Source: Gemmatimonadota bacterium
GTDB lineage: Bacteria; Gemmatimonadota; Gemmatimonadetes; Gemmatimonadales; GWC2-71-9
Assembly (NCBI GenBank): GCA_003222055.1
Contig: QHUT01000072.1
Span: forward strand, 1-46,521
Direction: 5' to 3'
DNA length: 46,521 nucleotides
Shown in pieces: positions 32,374-40,860 of this stretch (the stretch's first letter is position 1; every line of letters begins with the position of its first letter). The notes beneath the pieces were generated by a model, which worked only from the letters and a program-made list of their open reading frames with translations, did no database searches and was not told the origin of the DNA. The position numbers and the translations under genes were made by a program.

Positions 32374-33923
32374 GCCTTGAGGATGACCACGGTGCGGTCG
32401 TCGGTGGGCGCGGAGCCGCCGGTGAAGCCGGCCAGGTCGGCGTGCACCGACTCGAGGATCTCCAGCGCCGGGCGTGCCCGCAGGCGGGCGACGTGGCCGA
32501 GCACGCGCTCCTCCCCGAACCGATCGCCCCGGCCGCCCATCGCCTCGGCCACCCCGTCGGTGAAGAGGCACAGGATCGCGTCCTTGCGCGTCCAGGGCCG
32601 GGTCACGTCCGCGCCCGGCGCGGTGGCGAGGCCGAGCGGCGGGCGAGTGGCCTCGAGCCGGGTGGCCTCCCCGGTCCGGGTGGACACGAGAAAGGCGTGG
32701 GGATGACCCGCGTTGCCGAACGTGATGCGCCCCCCCTGCGGGTCCACGACGGCATAGAACACGGTCAGGAACATCTCCGTGTTGGCGAGCTCCTCGGCGA
32801 GGGACTCTTCGAGGCGGCGCAGCACTTCCGTGGGCGTCTCCGCCGATTCGGCGTGGATACCGGACGCAGCCATCACGAGCGCCATGATCAGCGCGGCGCT
32901 GAAGCCATGGCTCGTCACATCGCCGATCATGACGCCGATCCGCCCGGCGCGCAGGTTCAGCAGGTTGTAGAAGTCACCGCCTACCGATTCCGCCTGGCGG
33001 CAGCGGGCCGCCACGTCGACGCGCGCCGCGAGCACGAGCGGCGACGGCAGCAGCCTCAGCTGGAGGTCGCGCGCCAGCTCCACCTCGCGGCGCACGCGCT
33101 GCTGCCCCAGGTCCTGCGCGACGAGGCGCGCGTTCTCGATCGCGGCGCCGATCTGGTTCGCGATCGCCGCGACCAGCTTGCGATCACCCGCCGTGAACGC
33201 GTCCTCGCCCACCCGGTCCGTGAGGTTGATCACCCCGATCGGCTTGCCACGCGCGCCGGGCGCCGCGTACAGCACGGGCACCGACAGGAAGGCGTCGCCG
33301 CGGTAATTCCGGCCCTCGGAGCAGCCGGGATTGACGGCTTTGGGATCGGTGGGGTCGTAGCTCACGATCCGCATTTCGCGGAACACGCGCGCCGCCACCG
33401 AGCAGAGATCGTCGACCTCGATCGGCTCGAGGTCGCCCGGCTGCATGCCGCGCGCCGCAACGATGCGCAACACGTGCGCTTCGGGGTCGTGCACGAGCAG
33501 TGTGGCGCGGCGCGCCCCCACCACCGTCGAGACCTCGCGCAGGATCCGCTCCGCCGCCTCGTCCAGCCGGATCGTATGGCCGAGGATCTCGCTGATCGTG
33601 TAGATCAGATCGATCTCCTCGTAGCGCTCCGACAGCTCCGCCGCGACCTGGGCGGCGTCGCGCTCGGCGGACAACACGGCGCCGACGATCTGGGCGAGCT
33701 CCCCAGCCATCCCCGGGCGTGCGCCCGGGGTCAGTGGGTTCCCGCCATCCCCGATCTCGAGCCACACGCCCTCGACCTCGGGAATCGGCTCGAGCCATGC
33801 CGAGCCGCGCGCGGGATCGACCGCGCCCGTCCGCAGGCGCAAGCGCGCCCCGGCGAGCCGCTCCAGCACCGGCAGCAACCGCTCGAGGCGTTCCCCGGTC
33901 AGCCCGCCAGGAGCGTCAGGCAC
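32370..33923 (-). CDS. SpoIIE/RsbU-type PP2C phosphatase with GAF domain
   Basis: 517 residues, cytoplasmic. Dephosphorylates an anti-sigma antagonist. A GAF domain (about 115-275) senses an unknown signal; a coiled linker (VRREVELARDLQLRLLP) leads to the PP2C domain with SVGGDFYNLL (about 313-322), IGDVTSHG (333-340) and FTDGVAEAMGG, the Mn-binding Asp residues. GTG start overlaps the kinase gene by 25 bases. Its natural target is the STAS protein two genes upstream. Residues about 64-71 (LTPGARPG) come from a small palindrome that also occurs behind dnaJ. Confidence 0.93.
   Translation of the reverse strand: MPDAPGGLTGERLERLLPVLERLAGARLRLRTGAVDPARGSAWLEPIPEVEGVWLEIGDGGNPLTPGARPGMAGELAQIVGAVLSAERDAAQVAAELSERYEEIDLIYTISEILGHTIRLDEAAERILREVSTVVGARRATLLVHDPEAHVLRIVAARGMQPGDLEPIEVDDLCSVAARVFREMRIVSYDPTDPKAVNPGCSEGRNYRGDAFLSVPVLYAAPGARGKPIGVINLTDRVGEDAFTAGDRKLVAAIANQIGAAIENARLVAQDLGQQRVRREVELARDLQLRLLPSPLVLAARVDVAARCRQAESVGGDFYNLLNLRAGRIGVMIGDVTSHGFSAALIMALVMAASGIHAESAETPTEVLRRLEESLAEELANTEMFLTVFYAVVDPQGGRITFGNAGHPHAFLVSTRTGEATRLEATRPPLGLATAPGADVTRPWTRKDAILCLFTDGVAEAMGGRGDRFGEERVLGHVARLRARPALEILESVHADLAGFTGGSAPTDDRTVVILKA
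33711..33730. repeat. 8-bp-stem palindrome P1, in frame in the SpoIIE-type gene
   Basis: CCCCGGGC-GTGC-GCCCGGGG, followed by TC. Copy P2 at 44288-44307 has the same arms and following TC, with two loop differences. Confidence 0.7.
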
Positions 33924-34357
33924 ACCGAGTTTCCCTTGGCGTTGAAGGCGACATCGTCCACCAGACGTCGCAAAACGAACAGCCCCCGCCCGTCTTCGAG
34001 TTCCAGGCGCTCGGGGAGCGTGGGATCCGGGACCTCGTCCGGGTCGAATCCGTCTCCCTCATCGGTCACGTGCAGGCGGACGACGTCGTGCCCGACCTGG
34101 ACCAGCACGCGCACCACGCGGGCGGGGTCGTGGTGGTTCCCGTACGCGATGGCGTTGGCGAGGGCTTCGGCGAGGGCGGTGCGGAAGTTGAAGCGGATGC
34201 GGCGCGGGGAGAGGGGGCCCGACGGGAGGCGCCCCGCGATCAGCTCGACCGCCGGGCCGACGTACTTCAAGTCGCTCGGCACATCGAGCGACAGCTCGGT
34301 TTCGGTCTCACCTCCCCCCGCCCGGCGGCGGACGTCGAGGTGCAGCGGCGTGGTCAC
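33899..34357 (-). CDS. RsbW/SpoIIAB-like serine kinase, anti-sigma type
   Basis: 152 residues. HATPase fold of partner-switching kinases: N box ALAEALANAIAYGN (61-74), DEGDGFDP (99-106) and GRGLFVLRRLVD (123-134). It would phosphorylate the STAS protein and hold a sigma factor or another partner. No sigma gene is in the window. GTG start lies three bases past the STAS gene, and it overlaps the phosphatase gene. Confidence 0.9.
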   Translation of the reverse strand: MTTPLHLDVRRRAGGGETETELSLDVPSDLKYVGPAVELIAGRLPSGPLSPRRIRFNFRTALAEALANAIAYGNHHDPARVVRVLVQVGHDVVRLHVTDEGDGFDPDEVPDPTLPERLELEDGRGLFVLRRLVDDVAFNAKGNSVCLTLLAG

Positions 34358-34360
34358 GGG

Positions 34361-34696
34361 CTAGAAGGCGGCGAGCGCCTCCTCGGACGTCCTGGTGATG
34401 GCGAAGAGGGTATCCAGCTTGGTCAGCTCGAACAGCGTCTGCAGGTCCTCGTTCAGGCCGCACAGCCGCAGATCCCCGCCCTGCTCGCGGATCTTCTTGG
34501 AGAGCGACACGAGGACGCCGAGGCCGGAGGAGTCGATGTAGCCGGTCTTCGTGAAATCGACCACGAACTTCCGGCCGCCGCCCTCCAGCGCGTCGAGCAC
34601 CTTCTGCTTCAGCTCCTGGCGATTGCCGACGATCAGCTGGCCGTCGACGCCGACAACGACGACGCTGTGCTTGTCTTTGCGCAACGTGAAGCTCAT
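34361..34696 (-). CDS. STAS-domain anti-sigma factor antagonist
   Basis: 111 residues. SpoIIAA/RsbV-like; phosphorylation of a Ser in DSSGLGVL (55-62) should switch it off. N-terminal FTLRKDKHSVVVVGVDGQL forms the first strands. ATG 34696 has GGGAG six bases upstream and overlaps the pta stop by four bases (ATGA). With the two downstream genes it makes a complete partner-switching module. Confidence 0.93.
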   Translation of the reverse strand: MSFTLRKDKHSVVVVGVDGQLIVGNRQELKQKVLDALEGGGRKFVVDFTKTGYIDSSGLGVLVSLSKKIREQGGDLRLCGLNEDLQTLFELTKLDTLFAITRTSEEALAAF

Positions 34697-35610
34697 GGCT
34701 GCTCCCCGGCTTGAAGGACGGCGACCGCGACGGTGTCCACAATATCGTCGGCGCTGGCGCCCCGCGACAGGTCGGCGACGGGTCGCGCCAGCCCCTGGAG
34801 AATCGGCCCGATTGCCTCCCACCCACCCAGCCGCTGCACCAGTTTGTATCCGATGTTGCCACTGTCAAGATCGGGGAACACGAGCACGTTGGCCCGGCCC
34901 GCCACCCCGGAGCCCGGCGCCTTGCGCGCCGCAACGTCCATCACCAGGGCCGCGTCGGTCTGCAGCTCGCCGTCGAACGGGAAGTCGGGGCGCCGGGCGG
35001 CCAGGAGCTCGAGCGCCCGGCGCACGCGCTCCACGCGCGGTCCGGTGGCGCTCCCCTTGGTGCTGTACGAGAGGAACGCCACCACCGGCTCGTCGCCCAC
35101 GATGCGACGGCGGTCGTGCGCCGCCGCGAGGGCCGCCTCGGCAAGCTGCTCGGACGTCGGCTCGGGGACGACCGCGCAATCGGTGAACGTGAGCACCACG
35201 TCGTCGCGCACCATGTAGAACGCACCGCTCACGGTCGTGATTCCGGGCGCCGTGCCCACGGTGCGCAGGGCGGCGCGGATCGTGTCGCCGCTCGGAAACG
35301 TGGCGCCCCCGACCATCACATCGGCGCGCCCCAGCGCCACCAGCGCGCCGCCGTAGGTCAGGGGATGCGCGAGGGCGGTCGTGGCGGCGGCGTCGGTGGG
35401 AAACTTGTCCGCGTGACGGGACCGGAGCAGGCGGATCATCTCCGGCAGCGGGGAGCGGGGAGCGGTCCCGTCCAGGAGCTGGACCGCCCCCAGCCCCAGT
35501 TGCTCGATGCGGGTGGCCGCGGCGCGTACGCGGTCGTCCTGTCCCTCGGGCAGTACAATGCGGCGGCGCGCGCGCCGGGCCCGCTGGTACAGCACCTCAC
35601 GGAACGTCAC
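34693..35610 (-). CDS. pta: Phosphate acetyltransferase (PTA/PTB domain)
   Basis: Acetyl-CoA plus phosphate to acetyl phosphate. 305 residues, only the catalytic domain. Seen: RRIVLPEGQDDRVRAAA, VGGATFPSGDTIRAALRTVG, VAFLSYSTKGSATGP and VFPDLDSGNIGYKLVQRLGG. A butyryl-transferase role cannot be excluded, but the SGNIGYKL ending favours Pta. No ackA is visible. GTG start overlaps the coaD stop by four bases, and the STAS gene is coupled to its end. Confidence 0.92.
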   Translation of the reverse strand: MTFREVLYQRARRARRRIVLPEGQDDRVRAAATRIEQLGLGAVQLLDGTAPRSPLPEMIRLLRSRHADKFPTDAAATTALAHPLTYGGALVALGRADVMVGGATFPSGDTIRAALRTVGTAPGITTVSGAFYMVRDDVVLTFTDCAVVPEPTSEQLAEAALAAAHDRRRIVGDEPVVAFLSYSTKGSATGPRVERVRRALELLAARRPDFPFDGELQTDAALVMDVAARKAPGSGVAGRANVLVFPDLDSGNIGYKLVQRLGGWEAIGPILQGLARPVADLSRGASADDIVDTVAVAVLQAGEQP

Positions 35611-36086
35611 TTCCCGAACTTTTGCCTGAGGGCCTGGCCCACCGCCGGGTGCACGAGCTGCGACACATCGCCTCCGAAGCGGGCCACTTCGCGCACGAGG
35701 CTCGAACTCAGGTAGGTGAGGTCGAACGCCGGCACGAGGAACACCGTCTCGACCCCGGGCGCGAGATTGCGGTTCATGAGCGCCATCTGGAACTCGTATT
35801 CGAAGTCGCTCACCGCGCGGAGACCGCGCACGATCAGGGTGGCGCCGGCGGCGCGCACGAAGTCGGCCAGGAGACCGTCGAACGAGCGGACCTCGACGCG
35901 CGGATCGGCCGTGGCCTTCTGAATCAACGCCACGCGCTGCTCCAGCGTAAACAGCGGCTGCTTCGCGACGTTGACGGCCACCGCCACGATCACGCGGTCG
36001 GCGAACGTGAGCGCCCGCCGGATCAGGTCCTCGTGCCCCCGCGTGATGGGATCGAACGAGCCCGGGTAGACGGCGACGCGCGTCAC
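35607..36086 (-). CDS. coaD: Phosphopantetheine adenylyltransferase
   Basis: Fourth step of CoA synthesis: adenylates 4'-phosphopantetheine. 159 residues, full length. YPGSFDPITRGHEDLI carries the nucleotidyltransferase H-x-x-x-H type motif, followed by VRGLRAVSDFEYEFQMALMNR and YLSSSLVREVARFGG. GTG 36086 overlaps the rsmD stop by four bases. Confidence 0.96.
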   Translation of the reverse strand: MTRVAVYPGSFDPITRGHEDLIRRALTFADRVIVAVAVNVAKQPLFTLEQRVALIQKATADPRVEVRSFDGLLADFVRAAGATLIVRGLRAVSDFEYEFQMALMNRNLAPGVETVFLVPAFDLTYLSSSLVREVARFGGDVSQLVHPAVGQALRQKFGK

Positions 36087-36601
36087 GGGGCGTAGATGAA
36101 GGTGACGGCGGTGTCGCCGTAGCGGCGCGTGTCGTCGCCCGGGATCGGCTGGTCCGCGGGGTGCTCGATCGAGAAGATGTGCGCGAAGGCGTTGACGCGG
36201 AACACGGCGACCAGCCGGGCGGCCTCCTGCCCGGCGTACGGGGGGTCGGCGAACGCCACGTCGTACTGGCCCGGGTGGAGTCGCTCGGCGAAGCGGAGCG
36301 CGTCCGCGCGGTGGATCGCGGCGCGGTCGTCCACGTCGAGCGTCTTGACGTTGGCCTTGAGCGTAGCGAGTGCGAAACGGTGCAGCTCCACGAAGTCCGC
36401 GCTCGCGGCCCCGCGCGACAGCGCTTCGAAGCCGAGCGCTCCGGAGCCCGCGAACAGGTCGAGCACCCGGGCCCCCCTGATCGAGCGCTGCAGGATGGAG
36501 AACCACGCCTCCCGCACGCGGTCCGCCGTGGGCCGCACTTTGTCGGTCGCCGGCGTCTTGAGCCGCCGCCCCTTGAACTCTCCGGCGATGATGCGGATCA
36601 T
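36083..36601 (-). CDS. rsmD: 16S rRNA (guanine966-N2)-methyltransferase RsmD
   Basis: 172 residues. MIRIIAGEFKGRRLKTP start, SAM motif VLDLFAGSGALGFEALSRGA and catalytic FADPPYAG. ATG 36601 is the family start; upstream sequence is repeat element A4. The rsmD-coaD pair is common in bacteria. Confidence 0.95.
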   Translation of the reverse strand: MIRIIAGEFKGRRLKTPATDKVRPTADRVREAWFSILQRSIRGARVLDLFAGSGALGFEALSRGAASADFVELHRFALATLKANVKTLDVDDRAAIHRADALRFAERLHPGQYDVAFADPPYAGQEAARLVAVFRVNAFAHIFSIEHPADQPIPGDDTRRYGDTAVTFIYAP

Positions 36602-36625
36602 GCCCGACCCTTCCACCTCTCTCCA

Positions 36626-36709
36626 ATTGCGGATTGCGGATTGTGGATTGCGGATTGTACATGGAGGGTCGTGCGCCCAATCCGCAATCCGCAATCCGCA
36701 ATCCGCAAT
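36626..36709. repeat. Palindromic element A4, between recJ and rsmD
   Basis: Arms 36626-36656 and 36679-36709 (31 bases each, one mismatch) with a 22-base centre GTACATGGAGGGTCGTGCGCCC. It fills most of the recJ-rsmD gap, ending 5 bases past the recJ stop and beginning 25 bases before rsmD. Confidence 0.93.
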
Positions 36710-36714
36710 TTGTC

Positions 36715-38421
36715 TCACGCGCTCGGCGCCATGGATGCGACACGGGCCTGAAGGGTTGCCCGCCCCTGCCACTCGTCGCGCTCCAGCCGGAACGCCACGT
36801 CCAGCCGCTCGGCGAGCCACTGGTCCGGAATCGCGTCGGCCCACTGGAACGCGATGGCCGGCAGCGCGCCCGACTCGTCGTCCAGGGTGAACCGCAGGTG
36901 GTTCGTGCCCACGCGCCGCGCGCCCACGGCGCGGGCGCCGCGCACGCCGAACACCGGCGCGGGATTGCCGGCGCCGCACGGCTCCAGATAGCGAATCAGC
37001 TTCTCCAGCTCCTCGCTCACGAGGCCCAGGGGTAGCTCCAGGTCCACGCGCTGCGCCGGTACCAGGTCGTCGGGGCGCAGAAGCTCGCCTGCGACGGCGA
37101 GAAACGCAACACGAAAGTCCTCGTAGCGCTCCCGCCGAAGCGTGAGCCCCGCCGCCATGGTGTGGCCGCCGTATTTCTCGAGATGGGGCGCCACGCGATG
37201 CAGCGCCGCGTGGAGGTCGAAGCCCGCGATGCTCCGTCCCGAGCCGCGCCCGGTGCTCCCTCCCTCGTCCCAGCCGATGAGAAAGGTGGGCCGGCCGTAG
37301 CGCTCCACCAGCCGCGACGCCACGATGCCGATCACGCCGGGATGCCACGCGTCCGCCGCGAGCACCAGCGCCCGGTCCTCCGGCCGCAGCACGCGCTCGG
37401 CCTGCTCGACCGCCTCGTCGAGGATGCGCTGGTCCAGCGCCTGGCGCCGCGCGTTGAGCGTCTCCAGCTCGCGCGCGATCGCGGCGGCCTCGGCGGGATC
37501 ATCGGAGAGCAGCAGCCGCAGTCCCAAGTTCGCGTCGTCGATGCGACCCGCGGCATTGAGCCGCGGCGCCAGGATAAACCCCACGTGACCGGACTTGACG
37601 GGCTTCCCCGTCAAGCCGGCGGCGTCGACCAGCGCGCGCACGCCCGTCCAGCGCGAATCGGCCAGCATCTTGAGCCCGTGGCGCACGAGAATGCGGTTCT
37701 CGCCGGTGAGGGGGACGACGTCGGCCACGGTCGCCAGGGCCACTAGATCGAGAAAGTGCAGCGGCAGGTTGGGCGACAGGCCGAGCGCGGGCACGAGCGC
37801 CTGCACGAGCTTGAACGCCACGCCCGTCCCGCAGAGGTGCTTGTCCTCCGAGGCGCAGTCGGCGCGGCGGGGGTCGAGGACGGCCGAGGCGGGCGGGAGG
37901 ACGTCGCCGGGGAGGTGGTGATCGGTCACGATCACGTCCAGCCCCGCGGCGCGGGCGGCGCCGACCGCGTCGACGGCCGTGATGCCGCAGTCGCAGGTGA
38001 TGACGAGGCCCGCGCCCACGCGCCGCGCCTCCGCGAGGCCGGCGGGGCCGAAATCGTAGCCGTCGCGCAGGCGGTGCGGCACGAACGCCCGGACGTTGCC
38101 GCCCACGCTGGACAGCACGCGCGTGAGCAGCGCGGCGGCGCACTGCCCGTCGACGTCGTAGTCCCCGTGGACCAGGATCGGGGCGCGCGCGCGCACGGCG
38201 GCCGCGATCAGGTCCACGGCCCGGGGCATGTCGGCCCACGCCAGCGGATCGGACAGCCGCTCCAGCTCCGGGCGGAGAAACGCCCGGGCGAGCGCCGGCG
38301 CGGCGAGGCCGCGCTGCACGAGGATCGCGGCCAGCGGCTCGGGAATGTGCAGGTCGGCGGCGAGCGTCGACGTGAGACGCGGGTCGGGCGGCGCGGCGAC
38401 CGTCCAGCGGGCCGGGATCAT
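36715..38421 (-). CDS. recJ: Single-stranded-DNA-specific exonuclease RecJ
   Basis: 5'-3' exonuclease for recombination and repair. 568 residues. DHH motifs: HGDYDVDGQCAAALL, CDCGIT, TDHHLPGDVLP; DHHA1 part with KYGGHTMAAGLTL; C-terminal OB fold. It overlaps the start-side gene by four bases (ATGA at 38418-38421). Confidence 0.95.
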   Translation of the reverse strand: MIPARWTVAAPPDPRLTSTLAADLHIPEPLAAILVQRGLAAPALARAFLRPELERLSDPLAWADMPRAVDLIAAAVRARAPILVHGDYDVDGQCAAALLTRVLSSVGGNVRAFVPHRLRDGYDFGPAGLAEARRVGAGLVITCDCGITAVDAVGAARAAGLDVIVTDHHLPGDVLPPASAVLDPRRADCASEDKHLCGTGVAFKLVQALVPALGLSPNLPLHFLDLVALATVADVVPLTGENRILVRHGLKMLADSRWTGVRALVDAAGLTGKPVKSGHVGFILAPRLNAAGRIDDANLGLRLLLSDDPAEAAAIARELETLNARRQALDQRILDEAVEQAERVLRPEDRALVLAADAWHPGVIGIVASRLVERYGRPTFLIGWDEGGSTGRGSGRSIAGFDLHAALHRVAPHLEKYGGHTMAAGLTLRRERYEDFRVAFLAVAGELLRPDDLVPAQRVDLELPLGLVSEELEKLIRYLEPCGAGNPAPVFGVRGARAVGARRVGTNHLRFTLDDESGALPAIAFQWADAIPDQWLAERLDVAFRLERDEWQGRATLQARVASMAPSA

Positions 38422-39122
38422 TCCCGCGCGTACAAGAGCACGCCGCAGGCCTCGCAGCCCTCGATCGACGCGCCGCGCTGAATCAGGGCCCGCCGCTGCG
38501 TGGGGACAGCCGTGAAGCAGTGACCGCAGGCGTCGCCGTGGAGTGGATACAGCGCGAGCGGCGCCTTGCCCCGGCGGATGCGCTCGTAGCGCGACAGCAG
38601 GCCGGCGCCCACCCGGGTCGCGGCGCGCTCGCGCTCCGCGACGGTCTGCTCGCGCTGCGCGGCGATCGCGTCACGCCTCCCGGCGAGCGCCTCGCGCAGC
38701 GGCGCCTGTTGCGCGCGCACCTCCTGAAGCGCCTTTTCGGCCTCCGCGGCCTTGCGCTCGGCCTCCGTTACCGCGTCGCCGGAGCGCATGAACTCGGCTT
38801 CTTCCTTGGCCAGCACGGAGCGGGCGAGGTCCAGCTCCGCCATGAGGGTCGATGCTTCTTTCGCGCCCCGCACCCACTCGAGCCGTTGGCGCCGCTGCTC
38901 CTGCATGGTGCGGTAGTTGGCGATCTTGCCTTCGAGCTCGTCGCGCCGGTCGATCGCGGCCTGAATCGCCGCCTGCGCGCCGGCGAGGGCGCGCTCGGCC
39001 GCCGCCTGCGCCTCGTCCAGGGCCTGGAGCTCGGGCGCGAGCGCCGCGAGGCTCTCGTCCGTCGCCGTGACCGCCTGGTCCTTCTCCTGCAGGGCCAACA
39101 ACGCTTCAAGTTCCGGGTGCAC
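38418..39122 (-). CDS. Coiled-coil protein with C4 zinc ribbon (CT398-like)
   Basis: 234 residues. A long helical hairpin (about 10-180) is followed by a zinc ribbon (CGHC and CEACG). This family often lies next to dnaG or rpoN; its exact role is not established. Start: GTG 39122 has GGAGGA about four bases upstream and lies inside the dnaG 3' end (17-base overlap); the longer frame has no ribosome site. Confidence 0.85.
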   Translation of the reverse strand: MHPELEALLALQEKDQAVTATDESLAALAPELQALDEAQAAAERALAGAQAAIQAAIDRRDELEGKIANYRTMQEQRRQRLEWVRGAKEASTLMAELDLARSVLAKEEAEFMRSGDAVTEAERKAAEAEKALQEVRAQQAPLREALAGRRDAIAAQREQTVAERERAATRVGAGLLSRYERIRRGKAPLALYPLHGDACGHCFTAVPTQRRALIQRGASIEGCEACGVLLYARE

Positions 39123-40860
39123 CTCTCCTCCTCGCAGCGATCTTGTAACGCGGGTAACGTTTGCGGAGCTCGTCGAACACGCGCCGCTTCTCCGCAATCA
39201 GGGACGCCTGGCGCTCGGGACTCTCGAACGGCAGCTGGTCGTCGAGCTGCTCCAGCTGCCGCTCCAGTCGCCGCGCTTCCATCCAGGTCACGGCCAACTC
39301 ATACATTTCGTTGGGATCGCGCCCGCTCAGGCCTTCCTCCCTGAGCTGCTCGTAGGCGCGCGCGGACGTGTCGTCCAGGGCGAGCACCGCGTCGTCGGCC
39401 ACGGCTTCGAACACGGCCCGGTACGGGAGGAACTCGAGCTCTTCCGCGTCGACGGCCTCGACCACGCGCGCCCGCCACGCATCGCCCTCGAGCATGAGCA
39501 ACAAGAGGGCCTTCTCGGCGCTGGCGGGCAACGCGGGAAACGGGACACGGGAAACGGAAGACGTGGGCGTCCTACTCGTTTCCCGTTTCTCGTTTCCCGT
39601 TTCCCGTTCCAAGACGTCCTTCCGCACGCCCGCCGCCTCCGCCGCACGCGAGATGTACAGCTCCCGCGTAATCGGATCTTTGGCCGCCCGGATCGTGGGG
39701 AGCAGCCGGTCGAGCGCCCGGCGCCGTCCCGGGAGGCTCGAGAAGAAGGCCTTGCGGTCGAGGATCTGGATCTTTCGCTCCAGCGGGTCGACCGCGTCCT
39801 TGAGGATGGCTTCGAGCCCCGGCGCGCCGCGTTGCTGGACCAGGGTGTCCGGGTCCTCTCCGGCGGGAAGCGTGGCCACGCTCACGCGCAGGCCCTGCCG
39901 CAGCAACTCGTCGCCGGCGCGGAACGTCGCGCGCAGTCCGGCGTCGTCCGAGTCATACAGCAGGGTGACGTGGGGCGTGTGACGCGCGAGCAGCTGCGCC
40001 TGATCCGACGTGAGACCGGTGCCGAGCGGGGCCACGACTTCCTCGATTCCGGCGAGCGACAGGCGCAGCACGTCGAAATACCCTTCCACCAGGATGGCGC
40101 GCTCCGCCTTGCGCATCGCGTGCTTCGCGACGTGCAGGTTGTAGAGCAGCTTCCCCTTATGGAACACAGGGGAATCGGGCGAGTTGAGGTATTTCGGCTC
40201 TCCTTCACCGAGGATGCGGCCCCCGAACGCCACCACGCGTGCGCGCAAATCGTGGATCGGAAACAGCAGCCGCCCCCGGAAGCGGGGCAGCAGAGTGCCG
40301 TCCTCTCGTTTAACGAGCAGGCCGGCCTCGAGCAACACCTCGTCACGCACGCCCAACCCTTTCATTGCGTCGAGAAACGCCTTGCCCCTCGGCGCGTAGC
40401 CCAGGGCCAGCGGCAGGACGACGTCCAGCTCCACGCGTCGGGACGCGAGGTAATCGCGGGCGACCTGCGCTTCGGGGCTCTCGCGCAGCTGACGCGCGAA
40501 CCAATCGGCGGCGGCTGCCACGGCCCCGTACAGCGGCTCACGCGGGTCGGGGCCGGTGGGTCCCCGCTCCGGGATGGCGATCCCGACGCGGCGCGCGACC
40601 TCGCGCACCGCCGTGGGATAGTCCATGCCGAGCCGCTTCATGAAGAAGGTGAAGACGTCGCCGCCCTCGTGGCACACGAAGCAGTAGTACATCCCTTTCT
40701 TCGGGATGACGGTGAAATTGCGGTGCGTGCCGCCGTGAAACGGGCAGGGAGCGCGGAAGTCGGCTCCCGTGCGTTTGAGCTCCACGTGCTCGCCGATGAT
40801 CCCCACGATGTCCGCCGCTTCCCGGACCTGCTCGATCACGTCGTCGGGAATGAGACTCAC
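39106..40860 (-). CDS. dnaG: DNA primase
   Basis: Makes RNA primers at the replication fork. 584 residues. Zinc finger C39, H42, C60, C63 (CPFHGGTHRNF, YYCFVCHEGGD), RNAP core, Toprim ILVEGYFDVLRL with LYDSDDAGLRAT, and a C-terminal helicase-binding part (about 445-584). Between core and C-terminal part, residues about 417-444 (RETGNEKRETSRTPTSS...) are translated repeat element C. It is at a linker, so function is likely kept. ATG overlaps the mutS2 stop by four bases. Confidence 0.95.
   Translation of the reverse strand: MSLIPDDVIEQVREAADIVGIIGEHVELKRTGADFRAPCPFHGGTHRNFTVIPKKGMYYCFVCHEGGDVFTFFMKRLGMDYPTAVREVARRVGIAIPERGPTGPDPREPLYGAVAAAADWFARQLRESPEAQVARDYLASRRVELDVVLPLALGYAPRGKAFLDAMKGLGVRDEVLLEAGLLVKREDGTLLPRFRGRLLFPIHDLRARVVAFGGRILGEGEPKYLNSPDSPVFHKGKLLYNLHVAKHAMRKAERAILVEGYFDVLRLSLAGIEEVVAPLGTGLTSDQAQLLARHTPHVTLLYDSDDAGLRATFRAGDELLRQGLRVSVATLPAGEDPDTLVQQRGAPGLEAILKDAVDPLERKIQILDRKAFFSSLPGRRRALDRLLPTIRAAKDPITRELYISRAAEAAGVRKDVLERETGNEKRETSRTPTSSVSRVPFPALPASAEKALLLLMLEGDAWRARVVEAVDAEELEFLPYRAVFEAVADDAVLALDDTSARAYEQLREEGLSGRDPNEMYELAVTWMEARRLERQLEQLDDQLPFESPERQASLIAEKRRVFDELRKRYPRYKIAARRRGAPGT
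39531..39610. repeat. Palindromic element C, in frame inside dnaG
   Basis: Arms made of a 7-base unit (CGGGAAA left, TTTCCCG right) flank a centre with GTGGGCGTCC, the same ten bases as in the centre of A2. It encodes the linker of DnaG. Confidence 0.8.

Noticed and set aside
17747-36709. CRISPR array
   Set aside because: The 8-base units are contiguous, inverted and without unique spacers; no cas genes.
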